Shown: positions 6,118 through 12,593 of the stretch, in pieces
Position numbering within the stretch: position 1 is the stretch's first letter
Layout of the letters: each line of letters opens with the position of its first letter
Assembly: GCA_003135035.1 (NCBI GenBank)
Contig: PLDE01000133.1
Location: 1 to 12,593 of the forward strand
From: Candidatus Dormiibacterota bacterium
GTDB taxonomy: Bacteria; Chloroflexota; Dormibacteria; Aeolococcales; Bog-877
Reading direction: 5' to 3'
Length of the DNA: 12,593 nt
Translations under genes and position numbers: made by a program
The notes under the pieces: model-generated
The model's input: only the letters and a program-made list of their open reading frames with translations
What the model was told of the DNA's origin: nothing
The model's database searches: none

Positions 6118-6267
6118 GTGAGCGACCTCTACCGGACCGCCCGAATGGCCAACGATGTGAGCACCCTGGCCTCAGGCAACCCGCACCGGATTGCCCGGCG
6201 CGCCAAGAACAAGATCGTAGGTCGGGCCCTGGCACGAGCCGGAATCTGGCGGGCCCTCTGGCGCTGA
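6118..6267 (+). CDS. Uncharacterised basic 49-aa protein
   Basis: This short gene starts at GTG 6118, 14 nt after the stop of the 95-aa gene, with AGGAG at 6109-6113 as ribosome-binding site (4-nt spacer), and ends at TGA 6265-6267. The product begins MSDLYRTARMANDVSTLASG, then has a strongly basic stretch HRIARRAKNKIVGRALARAG and the end IWRALWR. I recall similar small proteins with a '...RRAKNKxxGRALxxxGxWRxLWR' tail from other high-GC bacteria, but no function. The basic, amphipathic tail with three Trp/Ile-type anchors suggests nucleic-acid or membrane contact. It is probably co-transcribed and translationally coupled with the acidic 95-aa protein. It converges on the CPBP gene 33 nt away. 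Confidence 0.65.
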   Translation: MSDLYRTARMANDVSTLASGNPHRIARRAKNKIVGRALARAGIWRALWR

Positions 6268-6300
6268 GTGCTCGGTTGGGCTAGTCCTCTGTGGTCAGGC

Positions 6301-6936
6301 TCAGCTGACCGCCTGGGTGGGACGCACCAGGAAGATCCATACATCCCAGAGGGCGTGACTGACGATCAGAGCCGGCATGGGCGTGCCCACCGCCGCTAGC
6401 CCCGACCATCCCGCGCCCGCGACAGTGGCGGCTCCCACCAAGGTGGGGTTGCCGGTGCAGAGGTGGGCACCCCCGTAGAGCGCGGCCGAGACAGCAGCTG
6501 CCCGACCCCGTCCCAGCCGTCGGCTCAGAGTCTCCTGGAGTAGACCGCGCCAAAACAACTCCTCAGCGGGAGCGATCACCAGGGCCAGCCGCAGCGCCAA
6601 CTCCGCCCGGGGACGAAGTCGGCGCAGCTGGTAGATGTTGCCGATGTCCTGGTCGCCGTGAGGCATGACCACCCGGGCCGCCCGATCGCCGACCGCGAAT
6701 ACCGCGTAGAGGCCGCCCGCGATGGCGGCGCCCAGGGCAAGGTCGCTGGGGCCCACTTTCTGGTGGCGCAGATGGCGGCTGCTCAGCAACGAGATGGAGC
6801 CGAGGCCGAGCGCTGTCCCTGTCATGCGCTGCCAGAAGCGCTTGCGTGGCCCCCGGAAGGTGGCGGCGAAGGCGAGGTAGGCGAAGACCGAACTGGCCAC
6901 CACCAGCGCCGGCTTCGGTTTCTCCGGGAGAGCCAA
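6301..6936 (-). CDS. CPBP-family intramembrane metalloprotease, 211 aa
   Basis: A membrane protein of the CPBP/Abi group (Rce1-like). The glutamate motif EELFWRG is at residues 125-131, a His in YGGAHLC at 158, and the closing motif HALWD at 194-198; these are the expected metal-binding and catalytic positions. Several hydrophobic segments surround them (for example ALGAAIAGGLYAVFAVG and ALRLALVIAPAEELFW). Rce1 cleaves prenylated proteins; bacterial members often serve in bacteriocin immunity or are of unknown role, so the substrate is open. The start read here is TTG 6934-6936, 11 nt after the stop of the LLM-UbiA gene with only AGG as a weak ribosome-binding site, which points to translation coupled to that upstream gene. 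It is the last gene of the minus-strand run. Confidence 0.87.
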   Translation of the reverse strand: MALPEKPKPALVVASSVFAYLAFAATFRGPRKRFWQRMTGTALGLGSISLLSSRHLRHQKVGPSDLALGAAIAGGLYAVFAVGDRAARVVMPHGDQDIGNIYQLRRLRPRAELALRLALVIAPAEELFWRGLLQETLSRRLGRGRAAAVSAALYGGAHLCTGNPTLVGAATVAGAGWSGLAAVGTPMPALIVSHALWDVWIFLVRPTQAVS

Positions 6937-6947
6937 GATGACCTGGC

Positions 6948-8927
6948 TCAGCCCGGGTGCCAGGAGACGCTGATCGCGATCCCGGCCACTAGGAGCAGGC
7001 CGAAGGCCGCGTGGAGCTGGGCTGTCTCCAGGTCGATCATGGCGATGGCTCGCTGCTGACCGGCGGCGCCCAGCTCAGAGGCGTTGAGGGCGCGGACCAG
7101 AAGCGGCAGGGAAAGCAGTGCCAGCAGGCTGAGCCGGGGGAGCAGGCCGACGGCGACGGCAAGGGCCAGGGTGACGAAGGCTCCCACCAGCAGGCCCACG
7201 TACAGGTGATGGGCAAAGTGACGGCCGGCACGGATGGAGAACGTGCTGATCCCGGCGCGCGCGTCCTCGCCAATATCGCGCCACTCGTTGCCGTGCAGGA
7301 TGGCGGTGACCAGGAGGCCGATGGGAACACTCGCCGCCCCGGCCGCCACGGCGAGATGGCCGGTGATGGTGAAGTAGGCCCCCAGCACCATCAGCGGTCC
7401 CATCAAGAGGAAGACCAACGGCAGTCCGGCGGCCCGGTACTTGTACTGCAGCGGCGGGGCGGTGTAGCCCCAGCCCCCGATCAGGCCCAGGGCGCCGAAG
7501 ACGAGCAGGGGCCAGCCCCGGGTGAGGATGAGCACGACTCCAATCAGCGTCGCCAGCAGAAATGCGGTTCCCGCCAGAAAGAAGGCCTCGCGCTCTCTGA
7601 CTCTGCCGGTGAGCAAGGCCTGGCTGGCCCGAGGCGAGGTGATGGCATCGATGCCCTTGCGCACGTCATAGATCTCGTTGATCACGTTGGTGCCAACCTG
7701 GAGCAGGACGGCGCCGACCAGGACCAGAGCGAAGAGGGGCCAGCTGAAGCCGTGTCGAAGCGCTGCCAGGGCCGCCGCCGCCGACACCGGGACGATGGAG
7801 GCGGTGAGAGCGAAGGGGCGGGTGATCTCGAGCCAGCCGCGGGATCGTCGGAGCAGACCGATCCTGTCGTTGGACTTGGTCGGCCGTCGCCGCGAGCCCC
7901 AGGCCGGCGCCATCGCGCCCGCCGAACCGTAGATAACCGCGGCCTCGATCACCGCCTCCACCTGAGCCTCCTCCTGGACGACGGGCTGCAGGATGGGGAG
8001 GTCCATCCCCGCCTCGCGGAAGCGTTCGGCTCCGGCCGCAACCTCCTCCCTGGTGCCGCAGAGGAGGAAGGCGTCGACCAGCTCATCGGGGATCAGCTGG
8101 GCGGCCCCGTGGTAGTCCTCTCTGCGCCAGGCCGCCAGGATCGGCTGCCGCAGAGCCGGGTCCATCCCGGTGCGCCGCATGGCGACGTCGGTCTGCACCG
8201 CCAGCATGTAAATGGCGAAGGGCTCGCGCTTGGCGCGGTCCAGGGCCGCTCGCCGACTGCTGTCAATCAGAGAGAGGAGATAGCCGCCGATGACGACCTC
8301 GCCGGGATCGCGACCGGCTGCCACGGCGGCCGCCCGGATTCGCCTGGCTGCCAGCGCCACCGCCTCGATCGGCTCGGCCGGTCGAGCCAGATACCCGTCG
8401 GCAAGACGGCCGGCGAGTTCGTGGAACGAGCGACGGTACCCGGCCGCCCAGATCGGCACCTGGTGGACCGGGGGAAACATGGGCTCCACCTCGGGGACTC
8501 CCGGAGCTCCCAGGGCCAGGCGCTCTCCCCGCCAGAGCAGGCGCAACTCCTCCATCGTCTTGCCGACCTTGGCGACCGCTTCCTCGGAGTGGTAAGGAAT
8601 CCCCATCTGGGCCAGCCTCAGGGGAAGGGCGGTTCCCAGGGCGAGGGTGATCCGCCCGGGAGCCAGGTCGTCGAGGGCGCTCACCGTCATGGCCAGGACC
8701 ACCTGGTTGCGGGTGTTGGGGTTGAGCGCTCCCAGGCAGATGCGCAGGCGGGGCACGCTGGTGGCAACGGCGGTGGCGTAGGTCACCGCGTCCCGGGCGA
8801 AGTAGGACTCATGGAACCAGATCGAGTCCAGTCCAGCCCGCTCCGCCATCTCCGCTTGTCGCACGGCGTCGCGCACCTCGCCCTGGGCGTTCAGCCCGAG
8901 ACCGACCGCGCGTGCCAGAGAGGGCAT
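6948..8927 (-). CDS. LLM-class oxidoreductase fused to MenA-like UbiA prenyltransferase
   Basis: One uninterrupted frame of 659 codons joins two enzymes. Residues about 1-335 are a luciferase-like (LLM) TIM barrel of the F420-dependent type (ARAVGLGLNAQGE, AERAGLDSIWFHES, DDLAPGRITLALGT, VPIWAAGYRRS). After a basic linker (SRRRPTKSNDR) residues about 365-659 form a UbiA membrane prenyltransferase with both Mg-diphosphate motifs: N-INEIYDVRKGID (N417, D421, D427) and NEWRDIGEDARAG (N547, D551, D555). The second motif and WGYTAPPLQY resemble MenA, which prenylates 1,4-dihydroxy-2-naphthoate in menaquinone synthesis. A likely reading is a membrane-tethered F420 oxidoreductase tied to quinone or another prenylated product. 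The start at 8925-8927 is chosen because AGGAGG lies 6 nt before it; an ATG five codons upstream would include that AGGAGG as coding sequence. It is followed at 11 nt by the CPBP gene. Confidence 0.9.
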   Translation of the reverse strand: MPSLARAVGLGLNAQGEVRDAVRQAEMAERAGLDSIWFHESYFARDAVTYATAVATSVPRLRICLGALNPNTRNQVVLAMTVSALDDLAPGRITLALGTALPLRLAQMGIPYHSEEAVAKVGKTMEELRLLWRGERLALGAPGVPEVEPMFPPVHQVPIWAAGYRRSFHELAGRLADGYLARPAEPIEAVALAARRIRAAAVAAGRDPGEVVIGGYLLSLIDSSRRAALDRAKREPFAIYMLAVQTDVAMRRTGMDPALRQPILAAWRREDYHGAAQLIPDELVDAFLLCGTREEVAAGAERFREAGMDLPILQPVVQEEAQVEAVIEAAVIYGSAGAMAPAWGSRRRPTKSNDRIGLLRRSRGWLEITRPFALTASIVPVSAAAALAALRHGFSWPLFALVLVGAVLLQVGTNVINEIYDVRKGIDAITSPRASQALLTGRVREREAFFLAGTAFLLATLIGVVLILTRGWPLLVFGALGLIGGWGYTAPPLQYKYRAAGLPLVFLLMGPLMVLGAYFTITGHLAVAAGAASVPIGLLVTAILHGNEWRDIGEDARAGISTFSIRAGRHFAHHLYVGLLVGAFVTLALAVAVGLLPRLSLLALLSLPLLVRALNASELGAAGQQRAIAMIDLETAQLHAAFGLLLVAGIAISVSWHPG

Positions 8928-8933
8928 CGACAA

Positions 8934-8939
8934 CCTCCT
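8934..8939 (-). promoter_or_regulatory. Ribosome-binding site that sets the LLM-UbiA start
   Basis: AGGAGG on the minus strand, 6 nt before ATG 8925-8927. The longer alternative start at 8940-8942 reads ATG-AGG-AGG, meaning the Shine-Dalgarno itself would be translated; that start has no ribosome-binding site of its own. Confidence 0.7.
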
Positions 8940-9040
8940 CATCGAGCCGGACCGGGGCCTGATCTAGGGCCGCTCTGATGAAGGGTACCCGGTCACCAAC
9001 CGGTCCGAGGAGGCGGCGTTAGCGCGTGTGCCCGAGCCGA

Positions 9041-9066
9041 CTCATCCCCGCTCAGGCGGGGGTGAG
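9041..9066 (-). terminator. Hairpin with the Ddn-family stop codon in its loop
   Basis: CTCATCCCCGC at 9041-9051 pairs with GCGGGGGTGAG at 9056-9066 (11 pairs, one of them G-T) around the 4-nt loop TCAG. On the minus strand the loop contains the TGA stop (9052-9054) of the Ddn-family gene. It could end or attenuate transcription into the LLM-UbiA gene, or stabilise the upstream mRNA end. There is no T-run. Confidence 0.45.
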
Positions 9067-9486
9067 CACGACCAGGGGTATCGGGCGCTGGGTCCTACTC
9101 TGGTAGACGTCGTAGCGCCCGTGGTTGGTGTCGTTGACCAGGCGCCAGAGCCGGGGATATTCGGGATCGCCGCGCTCCACCACGCCGGCACGGGCTGCGG
9201 TTCGCTGGCGCCCGCGCAGCAGCTCCACCTTTGGACTGGCGCGGAGATTGAGTAACCAGGCGGGAGGCCGGTCCTGGCCATCGTTGGAGGCGACGACCAC
9301 CAAGGTGCCCTGGTCGGCGGCGTAGACGAGGGCGTTGCGTCGGGTGACCCCGCTCTGTCGCCCGGTCGTCTCCAGGAGGAGAGTGGGCACCCCGATCATG
9401 TGGTGCCCCAACGCTCCACCGCTCTGACGATAGACCCAGCCGTGGAAGCGTAGAAACCAGTGCTGCAACTTGCTACTCACGCCCAC
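9052..9486 (-). CDS. Ddn-family F420-dependent nitroreductase/quinone reductase, 144 aa
   Basis: This is a split-barrel protein of the deazaflavin-dependent nitroreductase (Ddn) family. It shows the amphipathic N-terminal helix (LQHWFLRFHGWVYRQSGG), the strand-turn PTLLLETTGRQSGVTRRNAL, a strand VVVASNDGQD, the segment WLLNLRASPKVELLRG, and the C-terminal Tyr- and Arg-containing end (YDVYQSRTQRPIPLVVL). M. tuberculosis Ddn uses F420H2, activates pretomanid and can reduce menaquinone; the same type of activity is probable here, at the membrane face. The start at GTG 9484-9486 is preferred because TAGACT lies 7 nt upstream; TTG at 9490-9492 would add two residues. The upstream PP2C gene ends 41 nt away, the LLM-UbiA gene begins 124 nt downstream. 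Confidence 0.92.
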   Translation of the reverse strand: MGVSSKLQHWFLRFHGWVYRQSGGALGHHMIGVPTLLLETTGRQSGVTRRNALVYAADQGTLVVVASNDGQDRPPAWLLNLRASPKVELLRGRQRTAARAGVVERGDPEYPRLWRLVNDTNHGRYDVYQSRTQRPIPLVVLTPA

Positions 9487-9493
9487 CAGCAAG

Positions 9494-9499
9494 AGTCTA
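9494..9499 (-). promoter_or_regulatory. -10 element for the Ddn-family gene
   Basis: TAGACT on the minus strand, 7 nt before GTG 9484-9486. It would give a leaderless mRNA independent of the PP2C gene upstream. No clear -35 box. Confidence 0.45.
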
Positions 9500-9527
9500 G
9501 AGCGGCTCGGGCAGCCCCCCTAGTTCT

Positions 9528-10172
9528 TCAAGCGAAATAGACGACCAGGGCGGTCTTGTCATCGTGCTTGCGCGCCATCTTGACCAGCTGTCCAGCCGCG
9601 ACTTGGGGATCATCACTTTCGAGCGCGGAGGCGAGATCCTGGGCGCTGAGCAAGTCGGGCGGGTAGTCGCCGGTGATGCCATCGGTTGCCAAGAGCAGCT
9701 TGCTTCCCGGACGAAGGGGAAGGCTGCCCCGCTGAGGAGCGACACTGGCACCGGGGCGCTCATCTCCCTCGCCCAGGGCATTGAAGAGAATCCGGCCCTC
9801 GCCCTCATCGACCGTCATTTGAACCAGCTCGGACGTCTCGTCCTCTTGGAGATAGAGGCGCGAATCTCCCACTGAGACGTAGACAAGCTGATCCCCAAGA
9901 ACGCGGGCCACGGTCGCGGTTGTCGCTCCCAGCGATCTCTGTCTAATCACGCGATCGGCGCTCTCGCAGCCTGCCACTAGGGCGTCCATAGGGGACAGGC
10001 TGGTGCTTCGGCAGGCTTCGCTGATCACTTCCGCCGCGGTACGGGCCGCCTCACCGCTCCGTGCGAACTGGCCAACGCCGTCAAAGACCCCGAACAGCCC
10101 CAGATCAAGATCGACCAGCGCGCGATCCTGATCGTGCAGGGGGATCTCCGCCAGTCCGACCCGCCATCTCAC
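9528..10172 (-). CDS. PP2C-family Ser/Thr protein phosphatase, 214 aa
   Basis: A single-domain, soluble Mn/Mg-dependent phosphatase, shorter than the usual 230-260 residues at its N-terminus. Metal and core motifs are present in order: HDQDR at 13-17 (where NEDR is usual), GVFDGVGQF at 28-36, GATTATV at 82-88, VSVGDSRLYL at 99-108, LLATDGITGDY at 160-170 and HDDKTALVV at 203-211. It should remove phosphate from Ser/Thr of target proteins opposite Hanks-type kinases, none of which is encoded here. The GTG start (10170-10172) shares GTGA with the stop of the upstream glycosyltransferase gene, a 4-nt overlap that points to translational coupling. The partner or target may therefore be connected with that membrane enzyme, though this is inference. 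Confidence 0.92.
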   Translation of the reverse strand: MRWRVGLAEIPLHDQDRALVDLDLGLFGVFDGVGQFARSGEAARTAAEVISEACRSTSLSPMDALVAGCESADRVIRQRSLGATTATVARVLGDQLVYVSVGDSRLYLQEDETSELVQMTVDEGEGRILFNALGEGDERPGASVAPQRGSLPLRPGSKLLLATDGITGDYPPDLLSAQDLASALESDDPQVAAGQLVKMARKHDDKTALVVYFA

Positions 10173-11611
10173 ATCTGGCCGTCGGGAGTCGCGCGGCGGT
10201 AGGGGGAGACGTCCGCTGTCACGCGGGGGGCGTCGGCCACTTCTTGGCTGCTCCCGAGCGGCTCGCTCCGGAGATCGCGGCCAGCCAGCAATGCCAAGAT
10301 CGCTACCACCGCCAGCAACGGCACCTGGGCCATGTACTCGTCGAGACTACGCCAGCTCAGCCAGAAGGCCGCCAGAGTGAGAACTCCGGCACTGACCCGC
10401 CAGCTCGGCCGGAGCCGACCCCAGAACACAATCAGGGCCATGGCGGCGGCGGTTGCCGCCAAGAAGAGGTCGGAGGGCAGGGGCTTGATCACCCCCTGCA
10501 GGATGAGGACGACCGGGCCGTAACCGAGCGGAAAGGTGGGAGCCGCCAGATTGCGCCAAATGGTGCTGATGGCATCGGGATACGCCACCAGCAGGGGAAC
10601 GACGGCCAGCGCCAGAGTCGCCACCAGGGCGACCAGTCTCCGGAGCTTGCCATCGAGAGCCAGACAGAGCAGCAGGTAGGCGGGAAGAAAGAAGAGGGCC
10701 AGTTCATTGGAGCCCACCGCGAGTCCGAGGCAGACGGCCGAGAGCACTGGCCGTCTGATCCAGAGGACCGATGCGGCCATCAGCAGATAGGCCACCGACT
10801 CGGCGTTGCCAAAGCTGGCGAAGTTGAGCGCGGAGCCGGGTATGAAGTAAGTTGCCAGGAATGCGGCTAGCGCAGCCGCCCAGAGGGAGCCGGCCGCAAC
10901 TCCCAGGAGGACGGCGAAGATCGCCGCCGCCAGCAGCGTCCAAAGGGAACGCATCTGGGACGACATGCTGGCGACCGGAATCATGGAGACCGGATCTAGC
11001 GGCGGCTTGGCGAGTCCAGAGAAGACGTTCGCCGTACTGCCAGCGCTGCCCGCTGAACGGGCGGCCGCCTTGATCCGGGCGGCGGAGGGATAGGTGTCAA
11101 CACCGGCGAACGGGCCCACCCGTAATGGGGTTGCCAGGGTGACGGAGAGCCCGAGCTGGCGCAGGCAAGCAATCTCATTCACCTGATAGGGGTCTTGACC
11201 CTTGGTGATCGCCTGGGCCCCACACACCGCCATGGCGTTGGCATCGTCGATGCGCTGGGAGTCGCCAGGCAGGGAATTGACGATGGAGGCCAAGACGAAG
11301 CCACCGACCACCAGCAGGACGACCGGGGAGAGAACCAGGATTCTCCCCGGGTGACGCCGTCTGATCCAGTCGGGCAGGACGCTTCGGCAGCTGAGCGCGA
11401 TCAGAACCACGAAGGCCAGATAGCAGCAGAGCTCCAGAGCATCGTTGGCATAGAGAGCGGCCCGTCCCGGGATGGTCGGCGAAATCTCCTGGAAGTTGGC
11501 GAACTTCAGGGCTACCAGCGCCAGGGCGATCAGGACGAGGCGGTCCGCTGTCTCTGAGCGGAGGCTCCCGCCACGGGGAAGCCACCTTCGCCAGCGCGCC
11601 ACCACCGTCAA
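10169..11611 (-). CDS. GT87-like (DUF2029) membrane glycosyltransferase, putative, 480 aa
   Basis: A polytopic membrane protein with about ten or more hydrophobic segments, for example RLVLIALALVALKFA, ILVLSPVVLLVVGGFVLASI, LLAAAIFAVLLGVAAGSLW and LRRLVALVATLALAVVPLLV. The loop after the early segments carries acidic DDANAMAVC at 122-130 followed by KGQDPY at 137-142, the layout of GT-C enzymes that use polyprenyl-phosphate sugars, such as GT87 mannosyltransferases. ASFGNAESVAYLLMAA and GLAVGSNELALFFLPAYLL also fit this group. The exact sugar and acceptor are unknown. A Ser/Ala-rich loop (residues 177-200) is unusual. The start read is TTG 11609-11611, with GGAGG about 10 nt upstream; GTG two codons later is an alternative. 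The last 40 residues are cytoplasmic and polar. It is the first gene of the minus-strand run and overlaps PP2C. Confidence 0.75.
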   Translation of the reverse strand: MTVVARWRRWLPRGGSLRSETADRLVLIALALVALKFANFQEISPTIPGRAALYANDALELCCYLAFVVLIALSCRSVLPDWIRRRHPGRILVLSPVVLLVVGGFVLASIVNSLPGDSQRIDDANAMAVCGAQAITKGQDPYQVNEIACLRQLGLSVTLATPLRVGPFAGVDTYPSAARIKAAARSAGSAGSTANVFSGLAKPPLDPVSMIPVASMSSQMRSLWTLLAAAIFAVLLGVAAGSLWAAALAAFLATYFIPGSALNFASFGNAESVAYLLMAASVLWIRRPVLSAVCLGLAVGSNELALFFLPAYLLLCLALDGKLRRLVALVATLALAVVPLLVAYPDAISTIWRNLAAPTFPLGYGPVVLILQGVIKPLPSDLFLAATAAAMALIVFWGRLRPSWRVSAGVLTLAAFWLSWRSLDEYMAQVPLLAVVAILALLAGRDLRSEPLGSSQEVADAPRVTADVSPYRRATPDGQM

Positions 11612-11956
11612 CTCTGAGACGCCTCCTTTCCCGAGGAGCGGGCTACCAACCTACCCGCACGCCGGTTGATCGATTGCCTCCCCGCGTGCCGATCGCGGCC
11701 CTGTCGACGCCTGGGCGAGCTGCCGGAGCCGCTTGCAGGGGACGTTGCGGTCCCCATCAGTCTGGAACCGTGACCTTAGGAACAGCTGGGCGAAGCCGTC
11801 TGGACCGTGATGGCGGCGATCTCCCCACCGCTACAGGTAGAACTCGATCTCCATCCTAAGGGCAAGGCGGTCCAAGATGGAGCCGATGGCCCAGCGGAGC
11901 GCGGGAGCGGGCCCGGCTCTCCCCCGGGGAGTCGGCGAGGCTATCCTCCGAGCCAG
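11612..11956. other. Divergent intergenic region of about 345 bp
   Basis: No supported gene: the short ORFs here lack recognisable sequence. It must contain the promoters of the glycosyltransferase run (minus) and the CDF gene (plus). On the minus strand AAAGGAGG at 11622-11629 serves the glycosyltransferase start. A hairpin, CTCCATC at 11849-11855 with GATGGAG at 11876-11882 and a 20-nt loop, lies about 75 nt before the CDF start and might be a control element; nothing further can be said. Confidence 0.5.
11942..11947 (+). promoter_or_regulatory. Possible -10 element for the CDF gene
   Basis: TATCCT lies 9 nt before ATG 11957, which has no Shine-Dalgarno. This would give a 5' leader of only a few bases. 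No good -35 box is visible. Confidence 0.35.
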
Positions 11957-12593
11957 ATGAGCCATGAGCGCGCGCCGAATGCGCTAGGGCAGAGCATCGG
12001 GCCCGAGGCGGATCGCCGTTATATCTACGCCGCGCTCGGCCTGATCGTGGCTTTCATGATCTTCGAGGTCACCGCCGCTGTGCTGGCAGGTTCGCTGGCG
12101 CTACTGGCTGATGCCGGCCACATGCTGGCGGACGTGGGCGCGCTCGGGGGGGCCCTCTGGGCGACCTACCTAGCGGCGCGACCGAGCAGCAACCGTTTCA
12201 GCTTCGGACTCAAGCGAGCCGAGGTACTGGCCGCCGCCATCAACGGTGTGACCCTGCTGGTGGTCGCCTTTCTCATTGGCCTAGACGCGATCGGCCATCT
12301 GGTATCGCCCCGACCCGTCCACGGGCTGACCCTGCTCATCGTCGCTGGGGTGGGAGTCGCGGTCAACCTGCTCGCTGTCCGGATCTTGGCTCGAGCCGAC
12401 CGTACCTCGATGAGCATTCGTGGGGTAACCGCCCACGTTCTCACCGATCTCTACGCATTCATCGCCACCGTCATTGCTGGAGCGGTGATTCTGCAATTCG
12501 GCTTTGCTCGTGCCGACTCGATCGCGTCGCTGGTGGTTGTCGGGCTGATGCTGCGAGCCGCGGCCGGGTTGCTCCGCGCCTCCGGGCGGATTC
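11957..12593 (+). CDS. CDF-family zinc/cadmium exporter (CzcD-like), 5' part
   Basis: The first 212 codons of a cation diffusion facilitator; the gene runs off the window. Five to six membrane segments are visible. The metal-site residues of the Zn/Cd subgroup are present: H55 and D59 in DAGHMLADVGA (TM2) and H160 and D164 in TAHVLTDLYA (TM5). FSFGLKRAEVLAAAINGVTLL at 81-101 is typical of the loop 2-3 and TM3 region, and DSIASLVVVGLML matches TM6. The His-rich loop between TM4 and TM5 is absent (only ARADRTSMSIRG), as in many bacterial members. It would export divalent metal from the cytoplasm in exchange for protons. ATG 11957 gives a short polar cytoplasmic head of about 20 residues before TM1. 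No metal regulator is seen next to it. Confidence 0.93.
   Translation, partial: MSHERAPNALGQSIGPEADRRYIYAALGLIVAFMIFEVTAAVLAGSLALLADAGHMLADVGALGGALWATYLAARPSSNRFSFGLKRAEVLAAAINGVTLLVVAFLIGLDAIGHLVSPRPVHGLTLLIVAGVGVAVNLLAVRILARADRTSMSIRGVTAHVLTDLYAFIATVIAGAVILQFGFARADSIASLVVVGLMLRAAAGLLRASGRI

Noticed and set aside
8928..8942. ATG 8940-8942 as start of the LLM-UbiA gene
   Set aside because: It would translate the AGGAGG ribosome-binding site as Arg-Arg and has no such site of its own.
7011..8978. A 655-codon open frame on the plus strand opposite the LLM-UbiA gene
   Set aside because: Its product is rich in Gly, Gln, Asp, His and Arg without hydrophobic core patterns, as expected for the antisense of a GC-rich gene. 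The minus strand encodes two clear enzyme domains.
10061..10870. A 269-codon plus-strand frame opposite PP2C and the glycosyltransferase
   Set aside because: Low-complexity Gln/Gly/Glu/Arg composition and full overlap with motif-bearing minus-strand genes.
1..12593. tRNA, rRNA, CRISPR arrays, insertion sequences, prophage or defence genes
   Set aside because: No spaced direct repeats, tRNA-like arms with CCA, transposase or nuclease motifs were seen by eye. A covariance-model scan would be decisive for small RNAs.

Overview
The window is about 12.6 kb of GC-rich bacterial chromosome with compact genes on both strands. I find no rRNA, tRNA, CRISPR array, insertion sequence or phage gene. Two probable coenzyme F420 proteins (an LLM-class oxidoreductase domain and a Ddn-family protein), a MenA-like UbiA domain, a seven-fold repeat of the 'VWAVGSY...LHWNGSSW...ASPNPGG' type, and several starts with no Shine-Dalgarno that sit 6-7 nt behind a TAGNNT hexamer suggest a high-GC Terrabacteria lineage. 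Actinomycetota, Dormibacterota and Chloroflexota are the candidates. This placement is inference from gene content.

Left third (1-3304): a conserved hypothetical protein on the minus strand (205-918), a gap of about 390 bp, an MFS_3-type exporter (1365-2639) preceded by an overlapping 21-codon ORF with a strong ribosome-binding site, and a DUF2277 protein (2840-3094) with a perfect 16-bp dyad just upstream of its -10 element. The convergent gap at 3095-3304 is full of inverted repeats, including a long hairpin.

Middle (3305-6300): a PadR-family repressor (minus) diverges from a secreted seven-repeat beta-propeller-like protein (plus). Their shared AT-rich region carries two mirror-image promoters and two GATATATC palindromes. 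A YciI-like protein (minus) follows. Then come two small uncharacterised proteins on the plus strand, the second only 49 aa, which look translationally coupled.

Right half (6301-11611): five minus-strand genes run in one direction: a GT87-like membrane glycosyltransferase, a PP2C phosphatase overlapping it by 4 nt, a Ddn-family F420-dependent protein, a fusion of an LLM-class (F420-type) oxidoreductase with a MenA-like UbiA prenyltransferase, and a CPBP membrane protease. The fusion next to a Ddn-type protein is the most notable feature: both members of a possible F420-to-menaquinone module lie side by side. After a gap of about 345 bp, a CDF-family zinc/cadmium exporter starts on the plus strand at 11957 and runs off the end of the window.
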